NCBI GenBank assembly: GCA_019749805.1
Contig: JAIEPH010000049.1
Location: 62,001 to 126,000, forward strand
Origin: Mycobacteriaceae bacterium
GTDB taxonomy: Bacteria; Actinomycetota; Actinomycetes; Mycobacteriales; Mycobacteriaceae
Direction: 5' to 3'
DNA length: 64,000 nt
Shown: piece by piece, positions 57,954-64,000 of the stretch
Position numbering within the stretch: the first letter of the stretch is position 1
Layout: every line of letters begins with the position of its first letter
Program-made: the position numbers and the translations under genes
Notes under the pieces: generated by a model
Databases searched by the model: none
Told to the model about the DNA's origin: nothing
The model's input: the letters and a program-made list of their open reading frames with translations, nothing else

Positions 57954-60836
57954 ATGAGCGCGCCGACCCACGACCCGCTGGCCCCGCACGCGCAGGAGCG
58001 CCGCAAAGGCCTTGCCAAGTGGATCCGCGTGTTCTCCGTGCCGATCATCATCGGTTGGGTCCTCATCGTCGCCCTGCTCAACGTCACCGTCCCCCAACTC
58101 GAAGTGGTCGGCCAGATGCGGTCGGTGTCGATGAGCCCGGCCGAAGCGCCGTCGGTGATCGCGATGAAGAAGGTCGGCGAGGTCTTCGAGGAGTACAAAT
58201 CCGATAGCGCGGTGATGATCCTCCTCGAAGGGGACAAGCCGCTGGGCGCGGATGCGCACAAGTACTACGACGAACTGGTCGACAAACTCGAGGCCGACAC
58301 CAAACACGTCGAGCACGTTCAGGACTTCTGGGGCGACCCGCTGACGGCGGCCGGCGCGCAGAGCGCCGACGGCAAGGCCGCATACGTGCAGGTGTATCTC
58401 GCCGGCAACATGGGCGAGGCGCTGTCCAACGAGTCGGTGGACAAGGTCATCAAGCTCGTCGACGGGCTGGAACCGCCGCCGGGCGTGAAGGTCTACGTGA
58501 CTGGTGGGTCGGCCCTGGTCGCCGATCAACAGATCGCGAGCGACCGAAGCGTCCGGGTGATCGAACTGGTCACCTTCGCGGTGATCATCACGATGCTCTT
58601 GCTTGTTTATCGATCGATACGAACGGTTCTGCTCGTACTGGTGATGGTGGTCCTCACACTGTCGGCGACGCGCGGGGTGGTGGCCTTCCTCGGCTATCAC
58701 GAACTGATCGGGTTATCGACGTTCGCCACGAACCTGCTTGTCACACTCGCGATAGCCGCGGCGACGGACTACGCAATCTTCCTCATAGGCCGCTATCAGG
58801 AGGCGCGCACTCTCGGTGAGGACCGAGAGTCGGCCTTCTACACGATGTTCCACGGCACCGCGCACGTCGTGCTCGGCTCGGGTATGACCATCGCGGGTGC
58901 GACCTTCTGCCTGTCCTTCACACGGTTGCCCTACTTCCAGACGCTGGGCGTTCCACTGGCCGTGGGCATGGCCACCGGCGTGCTGGTCGCACTGACGTTG
59001 GGCCCGGCGATCATCACCGTCGCAAGCCGATTCGGCCTGCTGGAACCCAAGCGCGCCATGCGCATTCGGGGCTGGCGCAAGATCGGTGCCGCCATCGTCC
59101 GGTGGCCGGGTCCGGTTCTGCTCGCGACGATCGCGCTGTCCCTCGTCGGACTTTTGACGTTGCCCGGGTACCAACCCAACTACAACGACCGCAAATACCT
59201 TCCGCCCGACCTGCCCGCGAACCTGGGCTTCGCGGCGGCCGAACGCCACTTCTCGCCGGCGACCATGAATCCCGAGCTGCTGCTCATCGAAACCGACCAC
59301 GACCTGCGCAACTCCGCGGACTTCCTGGTGATCGACAAGATCGCCAAGGCGATCTTCCGGGTGCCCGGAATCGGCCGCGTTCAGGCGATCACCCGCCCCG
59401 ACGGTAAACCGGTGAAGTTCAGCACCATTCCGGCACAGATGAGTCTGGGTGGCGTCGGCCAGGACCTGAACCGCAAGTACCTGCAGGACCGCATGGAAGA
59501 CATGCTGAAGCAGGCCGACGAAATGCAGGTCACCATCGACACGATGACCCGCATGTCCAACCTGATGGGCGAGATGAGTGCGACGACGCACAGCATGGTC
59601 GAGAAGACGCGCACCATGACCGTCGACATCGCCGAATTACGGGATTACATCGCGAATTTCGACGACTTCTTCCGTCCCATTCGCAACTACTTCTACTGGG
59701 AACCGCACTGCTACAACATCAACCTCTGTTGGTCGATGCGGTCGGTGTTCGACACGATCGACGGCGTTGACACCACGACCGAGGCCGTCCAGGACCTGCT
59801 CCCGGATCTCGAGCGGCTCGATTCGCTGATGCCGCAACTGCTTGCATTGATGCCGCAGCAGATCGAGACGATGAAGACGATGCAGAACATGATGCTGACG
59901 ATGCATGCCACGCAGGGCGGCATGCAGGATCAACAGGCTGCGCTGTCGGAGAACCAGTCGGCCATGGGCGACGCGTTCAACGACTCGTGGAACGACGACA
60001 CGTTCTATCTGCCGCCGGAGATCTTCGACAACGAAGAGTTCAAGCGCGGCATGGACAGCTTCATCTCACCGAACGGTAAAGCGGTTCGGATGATCATCCA
60101 GCACGAGGAAGATCCGCTCAGTGCTGACGGCATCGCGCGCATCGAGGCCATCAAGCACGCGGCCAAGGAAGCGATCAAGGGCACACCGCTGGAAGGCTCC
60201 ACGATCTACCTCGGCGGAACTGCGGCGTCGTTCAAAGACATGCAGGACGGCAACAACTACGACCTGATGATCGCGGCGATTCTCGCGCTCGCGCTGATTT
60301 TCACCATCATGTTGATCATCACGCGCGCCGTCGTCGCCGCCGCGGTCATCGTCGGCACCGTGGTGTTGTCGCTGGGCGCATCGTTCGGCCTGTCGGTGCT
60401 GATCTGGCAGCACGTGCTCGGCATCGAACTGCAGTTCATGGTCATGGCCATGGCGGTGATCATCCTGTTGGCGGTGGGCGCCGACTACAACCTGCTGCTC
60501 GTCGCGCGTCTGAAGGAGGAACTGCACGCGGGCGTGAACACGGCGATCATCCGCGCGATGGGCGGGAGCGGGTCTGTCGTCACCTCAGCCGGTTTGGTGT
60601 TCGCCTTCACGATGATCTCGATGACGGTGAGCGAGCTGACAGTGGTCGCGCAAGTCGGATCGACGATCGGAATGGGCCTGCTGTTCGACACTCTGGTGAT
60701 CCGCGCGTTCATGACCCCGTCCATCGCTGCGCTGATGGGCAAGTGGTTCTGGTGGCCGCAGGTGGTGCGCAGCCGACCGGTGCCGGTGCCGTGGCCCAAG
60801 CCCAAACCGCCGGAGCAGCAGCTCGTCGACCGTTAG
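57954..60836 (+). CDS. Second MmpL-family RND transporter
   Basis: 960-residue paralogue of the MmpL at 51790, very similar throughout (shared GWRKIGAAIVRWPGP and NYFYWEP segments). Asp-Tyr pairs in AATDYAIF and GADYNLL; coiled-coil insertion with QADEMQVTIDTMTRM. No mmpS precedes it; the 139-bp gap holds no accessory gene, so it may share the MmpS encoded upstream. It is the last plus-strand gene of the locus and overlaps the convergent acyltransferase gene by 4 bp. Confidence 0.93.
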   Translation: MSAPTHDPLAPHAQERRKGLAKWIRVFSVPIIIGWVLIVALLNVTVPQLEVVGQMRSVSMSPAEAPSVIAMKKVGEVFEEYKSDSAVMILLEGDKPLGADAHKYYDELVDKLEADTKHVEHVQDFWGDPLTAAGAQSADGKAAYVQVYLAGNMGEALSNESVDKVIKLVDGLEPPPGVKVYVTGGSALVADQQIASDRSVRVIELVTFAVIITMLLLVYRSIRTVLLVLVMVVLTLSATRGVVAFLGYHELIGLSTFATNLLVTLAIAAATDYAIFLIGRYQEARTLGEDRESAFYTMFHGTAHVVLGSGMTIAGATFCLSFTRLPYFQTLGVPLAVGMATGVLVALTLGPAIITVASRFGLLEPKRAMRIRGWRKIGAAIVRWPGPVLLATIALSLVGLLTLPGYQPNYNDRKYLPPDLPANLGFAAAERHFSPATMNPELLLIETDHDLRNSADFLVIDKIAKAIFRVPGIGRVQAITRPDGKPVKFSTIPAQMSLGGVGQDLNRKYLQDRMEDMLKQADEMQVTIDTMTRMSNLMGEMSATTHSMVEKTRTMTVDIAELRDYIANFDDFFRPIRNYFYWEPHCYNINLCWSMRSVFDTIDGVDTTTEAVQDLLPDLERLDSLMPQLLALMPQQIETMKTMQNMMLTMHATQGGMQDQQAALSENQSAMGDAFNDSWNDDTFYLPPEIFDNEEFKRGMDSFISPNGKAVRMIIQHEEDPLSADGIARIEAIKHAAKEAIKGTPLEGSTIYLGGTAASFKDMQDGNNYDLMIAAILALALIFTIMLIITRAVVAAAVIVGTVVLSLGASFGLSVLIWQHVLGIELQFMVMAMAVIILLAVGADYNLLLVARLKEELHAGVNTAIIRAMGGSGSVVTSAGLVFAFTMISMTVSELTVVAQVGSTIGMGLLFDTLVIRAFMTPSIAALMGKWFWWPQVVRSRPVPVPWPKPKPPEQQLVDR

Positions 60837-62149
60837 GCCCTAACCGGTTGCGGCGACTGCTGTTTCGCTCCGGCACAGATCCGCGCGGCAGCGGCCGTGG
60901 TGACGAAGCATGCGAGGGTGACGAGCCCATAGAGGTCGCCCAGACCGTTCTTGGCGAGCAATACCAGCGCCACTCCGGCGAGGACGATCAGCACACCGGC
61001 GGCGGTCGACCGGGTGCCGGTGGCGGCGACGGGCGCGTCCCACCACGGCAGTCGGCGATGCTCGAGAGGCGAGAGCAGCATGAACATGGCGAGCATCACG
61101 ACCGCGAACACCACGGCACGCAGGGCCAGCATGGCCCAAAAGTACGGGGCGTCAACGTCATAGGCGTCCAGACCGAAGGCGTGCAGGGTGAAGGTGGCCA
61201 CCGCGATCGCGGGGATGTGCCAGAGGTACAGGGTCATCGCTCCCGCGTTGCCTGTCGCTACGACGTACCAGACGCGCGGGCGCTGAGCCCAGCGCCGGAT
61301 CGGGCCCGCGAGGGCGATGAACGCGAACGACATCCAGGTGCAGTGCAGCGCGAGCAACAGCGTCGGCGGCGACACATTCGAGATGCGTTCGGTCCCAGTG
61401 ACAACGAGAGACACCTCGTAGGGTCCGACGGCCGCGACCACCAATTGCGCGGCGAATGCGGATGCGGCGACGACGAGCGCTGTGCGCGCGCCGATCAGGT
61501 GTCGTGCGTAGGCCACCCCGATCACAATCGGGATCAGCCAGACGATGACGAAGTTCGCGACGCCCGCCATCGGTGCGCCGACCGCGAATCGGATCGCGTC
61601 GAATCCAGCGGAGACGGCTATCAGCACGCCGACCAAGGCGGCGACCGCGCGACCGGTCGACATCCGGGTCAGGGCGGGGACGAAGGCCAGCACCACGAGG
61701 TAGACACCGAGGAACCACAGCAGGGCCACGCATTCGCGGCCGATGCTCGCCGCGGAATCGGCGCCGAGGACGTAGTAGGTCACCACGATGCCGATCGACC
61801 ACGCGGCCAGATACCAGAAGACGGGGCGGCACAGCCGCTGCGCGCGCTTGACCAGCCAGGTGCCCCACGATGAGCCCGAATGCCAGCCGTAGGCGCCCGC
61901 CGCACCGCCTGCCAGGAAGAACAGCGGCATGACCTGCACGATCCAGGTGATGGGCGCGATCGCAGGTAGTTCGCCGAGCAGGTTGCCGATCCGCAGCCCG
62001 TTGTCGATGGTGGCGAGCAGCAGTGCGCAGTGCCCGAACATGACGACCACGAGGGCGGCGAGCCGGGCGACGTCGACAGCGCGGTCACGGTCGGCCGGTG
62101 TCTCGGCAGCGACCTTGGCGGCACGGGACCCGGGCGTGGTGAGCGTCAT
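60833..62149 (-). CDS. Acyltransferase 3-family membrane protein
   Basis: 438 residues, about 10-11 hydrophobic helices, with the acyltransferase 3 signature: RAVDVARLAALVVVMFGHCAL near the N-terminus (conserved His in GH), then PLFFLAGGAAGAYGWHSG and RAQRLCRPVFWY. These proteins acylate sugars or lipids at the membrane using cytoplasmic acyl donors. The ATG at 62149 (MTLTTPGS) is preferred; a TTG at 62176 is also in frame. Convergent with the second mmpL, so possibly modifies the exported glycolipid; inference. Confidence 0.86.
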   Translation of the reverse strand: MTLTTPGSRAAKVAAETPADRDRAVDVARLAALVVVMFGHCALLLATIDNGLRIGNLLGELPAIAPITWIVQVMPLFFLAGGAAGAYGWHSGSSWGTWLVKRAQRLCRPVFWYLAAWSIGIVVTYYVLGADSAASIGRECVALLWFLGVYLVVLAFVPALTRMSTGRAVAALVGVLIAVSAGFDAIRFAVGAPMAGVANFVIVWLIPIVIGVAYARHLIGARTALVVAASAFAAQLVVAAVGPYEVSLVVTGTERISNVSPPTLLLALHCTWMSFAFIALAGPIRRWAQRPRVWYVVATGNAGAMTLYLWHIPAIAVATFTLHAFGLDAYDVDAPYFWAMLALRAVVFAVVMLAMFMLLSPLEHRRLPWWDAPVAATGTRSTAAGVLIVLAGVALVLLAKNGLGDLYGLVTLACFVTTAAAARICAGAKQQSPQPVRA

Positions 62150-62349
62150 GCGTACAGGATGCCGTGCCGTGGACAACGGCGGATGAGTAGTACTACGCGC
62201 TTGGCGCCCAACACACCGCGCTCGCGAACTTTTTGGGATTTTCGGTAGCGTAGAACTTGCTGGCCGTCGGGTCGCCGGGGCCTAAGAGAACATTACGAGA
62301 CCACGAAGACGGCACTACCGTTTCACAGACGACAGTAAAGTGCTCTCCC

Positions 62350-63018
62350 GTGGCGAGAAACCTGTTAGCTAACGGCCGTGGCCGCTGGTTGGCGATCGTG
62401 GTTTCGTTGGTCGTCTCCGGCGCCATGCTGTACGCCCAGAATGCCGATGCGCCGCACAGCGAAAAGCCGGTGGCGGTGGCGCCGATGTCACCCGAATCCG
62501 CTCCGCCCGCTGCGCCGAGAGTCCCGGTGCCCGCGGAGGCCGAACTGCTGGCCGCGAGCGCGCCCGCCGCTGCGCGAGAGCTTCCGTTCGAGCTGCCCAA
62601 GGGCGTTGCGCCCGAGAACGGTTTGCAGGTCAGGACTATTTGGGCCGCCCGCGCGATCAGCGTGATGTTCCCCGAGATCACCACCATCGGCGGGCATCGA
62701 CAGGACCCGTTGCGATGGCATCCCGAAGGTCTGGCGATCGACGTCATGATCCCGAACCACAGCAGCGAAGAGGGCATCGAACTCGGCAACCAGATCGCCG
62801 GGCTGGCGTTGGCGAACGCGAAGCGCTGGGGAATCCTGCACGTGATCTGGCGGCAGGGCTTCTACCCCGGCATCGGCGCACCGAGTTGGACCGCGGACTA
62901 CGGCAACGAGACCGCCAACCACTTCGACCACGTACATATCGCGACCGCGGGCGGCGGATATGCCACCGGCGACGAGACGTACTACATCAGCTCGATGAGC
63001 CCGACGCCGAAGAACTGA
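62350..63018 (+). CDS. Exported protein with peptidase-M15/ARB_07466-like domain
   Basis: 222 residues from a GTG at 62350 (VARNLLANGRGRWLAIVVSLVVSG), an N-terminal membrane anchor or signal at about 12-30, a Pro/Ala-rich spacer, then a domain with H-P-E-G-L-A-I-D-V near residue 137 and H-F-D-H-V-H-I near residue 198. The H-x2-G-x-A-x-D and H-x-H patterns match zinc D,D-peptidase-like domains. It may trim peptidoglycan, but that is inferred. Related exported proteins are common in mycobacteria. It stands alone between the acyltransferase and TctC genes. Confidence 0.72.
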   Translation: MARNLLANGRGRWLAIVVSLVVSGAMLYAQNADAPHSEKPVAVAPMSPESAPPAAPRVPVPAEAELLAASAPAAARELPFELPKGVAPENGLQVRTIWAARAISVMFPEITTIGGHRQDPLRWHPEGLAIDVMIPNHSSEEGIELGNQIAGLALANAKRWGILHVIWRQGFYPGIGAPSWTADYGNETANHFDHVHIATAGGGYATGDETYYISSMSPTPKN

Positions 63019-63981
63019 TCACAGCGCCAGCGCCTGTTTGACGTCGGCCTGGGTCTCCGCCAAGAAGGTCTGGAACTCGTCGCCGATCATGAAGGTCGTG
63101 GTGAAGTGTCTGTCCTTGGCGATCTGCTGCCAGGTCGGCGATTCCACCATCTTGCCGAGCGCGTTCTGCCAGAACTCGACGGCAACCTGCGGCATGTCCG
63201 GCGGTCCGTAAAGGCCCCGCCAATTGGAGAGGGTGACGTCGAACCCCTGCTCCTTGGCGGTCGGCACATCCAGTTCGGGCAACCGTTCCTCGGACAACAC
63301 GCCCAGCGCCTGCAGGTTTCCCGCCTTCAGCAGGTCGACGAACTCGCTGACACCTCCGATTGCGACGCTGATGTCGCCCTTCTCCAGTGCGCTGATCTGG
63401 TCACCGCCGCCCTCGAACGGTACGTAGTTGATGGTCGAGGGGTCACCGCCGGCCGACGCGACCAGCAGGTCGAAAGGTGCCTGATCGTCGTTGGCGGCGC
63501 CGACCACGACGCCCTCGGCATCGGACTTGATGGCCGACACGACGTCACCGAGGTTGTTGTACGGGGAGTCGTCACGGGTGACGACCACGTAATACTCGGT
63601 GATCAGCCGCGCGATCATCGTGACGTCGTCGTACCCGTACTTCGACTTGCCGAGCAGTTCGTTCATCATCATCGACAGCGAGGTCACCGAAACCTGGTTG
63701 TCTTTGCCCTGATACTGCTCCACCATCGTGGCGAGGAAGTCTGCTCCACTGTTTCCCGGCCGATTCTGTACGGGTAATGGCACATCGACGAGCTGTTCCT
63801 TCTGCAGCGTCTCGACCACCGCTCGGATCGTGATGTCGAAACCACTGCCCGCGTTGGCTCCCGCCGTCATCGTGACGGGTCCGCTCGGATAAGGCGGTTC
63901 CTCGGAGGTCTGCTCGGACTGCTGACAACCGGTCAGGGCAAGTGACGCGGCGAGCAGCACGCTGAGTGCGAATCTGAACAC
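63019..63981 (-). CDS. TctC-type tripartite tricarboxylate substrate-binding lipoprotein
   Basis: 320 residues from a GTG at 63981 with AAAGGAG before it. Lipoprotein signal: VFRFALSVLLAASLALTGC, so Cys19 is the lipidated residue. The rest is a Bug/TctC fold: YPSGPVTMTAGANAGSGFDITIRAVVETLQ, LPVQNRPGNSGADFLATMV, VGAANDDQAPFDLLVASAGG and FDVTLSNWRGLYGPPDMP. It would bind a carboxylate outside the membrane for a TctAB transporter expected beyond the window edge. The gene is complete. Confidence 0.88.
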   Translation of the reverse strand: MFRFALSVLLAASLALTGCQQSEQTSEEPPYPSGPVTMTAGANAGSGFDITIRAVVETLQKEQLVDVPLPVQNRPGNSGADFLATMVEQYQGKDNQVSVTSLSMMMNELLGKSKYGYDDVTMIARLITEYYVVVTRDDSPYNNLGDVVSAIKSDAEGVVVGAANDDQAPFDLLVASAGGDPSTINYVPFEGGGDQISALEKGDISVAIGGVSEFVDLLKAGNLQALGVLSEERLPELDVPTAKEQGFDVTLSNWRGLYGPPDMPQVAVEFWQNALGKMVESPTWQQIAKDRHFTTTFMIGDEFQTFLAETQADVKQALAL

Positions 63982-64000
63982 GAGGCGGTGGACTCCTTTG

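Noticed and set aside
1..64000. tRNA, rRNA, CRISPR arrays, insertion sequences or phage genes
   Set aside because: No tRNA-like cloverleaf, repeat-spacer array, transposase or integrase was noticed in reading both strands.

Overview
The window looks like a chromosome segment of a fast-growing Mycobacterium (Mycolicibacterium). This rests on high GC content, a PknF-type kinase, MmpS/MmpL transporters, DUF732-like exported proteins, a mycobacterial cutinase, and many ATGA/GTGA start-stop overlaps. I could run no database search, so the organism and all family names come from motifs and recall.

Layout. (1) 1-14 kb is ordinary mycobacterial background: SRPBCC proteins, a PlsC-like acyltransferase, a metal-dependent hydrolase coupled to a ferredoxin reductase, pknF, a SnoaL-like protein, NUDIX, an NDH-2-like flavoprotein, small secreted proteins, an ankyrin-like protein and a GDSL hydrolase. 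(2) 14-46.6 kb is a dense catabolic island. It holds three Rieske oxygenase subunits and a Rieske ferredoxin, two P450s (a third lies downstream), an aldehyde dehydrogenase, an NDMA/mycofactocin-type alcohol dehydrogenase, CoA ligases, type III CoA-transferases (one a double-length fusion), an acyl-CoA dehydrogenase pair, two unusual crotonases, MaoC-like proteins, three amidohydrolase-2 proteins, a KstD-like flavoprotein, and E1 alpha/beta with a free-standing lipoyl domain. A FadR-type GntR regulator sits in the middle. (3) 46.6-50.6 kb has an acyl-CoA ligase, a tiny secreted Cys protein, a P450 with a mycofactocin-type SDR, and a divergent TetR regulator over a perfect palindrome. (4) 50.6-62 kb is an envelope locus: mmpS-mmpL with two exported proteins, a DUF7159-like protein, a cutinase, a second mmpL, and an acyltransferase 3. 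(5) 62-64 kb has an exported peptidase-like protein and a TctC-type lipoprotein.

How it works together. The island has what is needed to oxygenate a hydrophobic, probably alicyclic or terpenoid/steroid-like compound, activate it as a CoA thioester and shorten or open it. The substrate cannot be read from the sequence. The strongest new signal is an AT-rich motif of about 18 bp (CTATyTTTAyTAwTwTAG). It recurs at six promoter gaps of the island, and more weakly at the regulator's own promoter, suggesting one dedicated regulon. Several enzymes have replaced catalytic residues: both crotonases lack both classical glutamates, and one amidohydrolase lacks metal-site residues.
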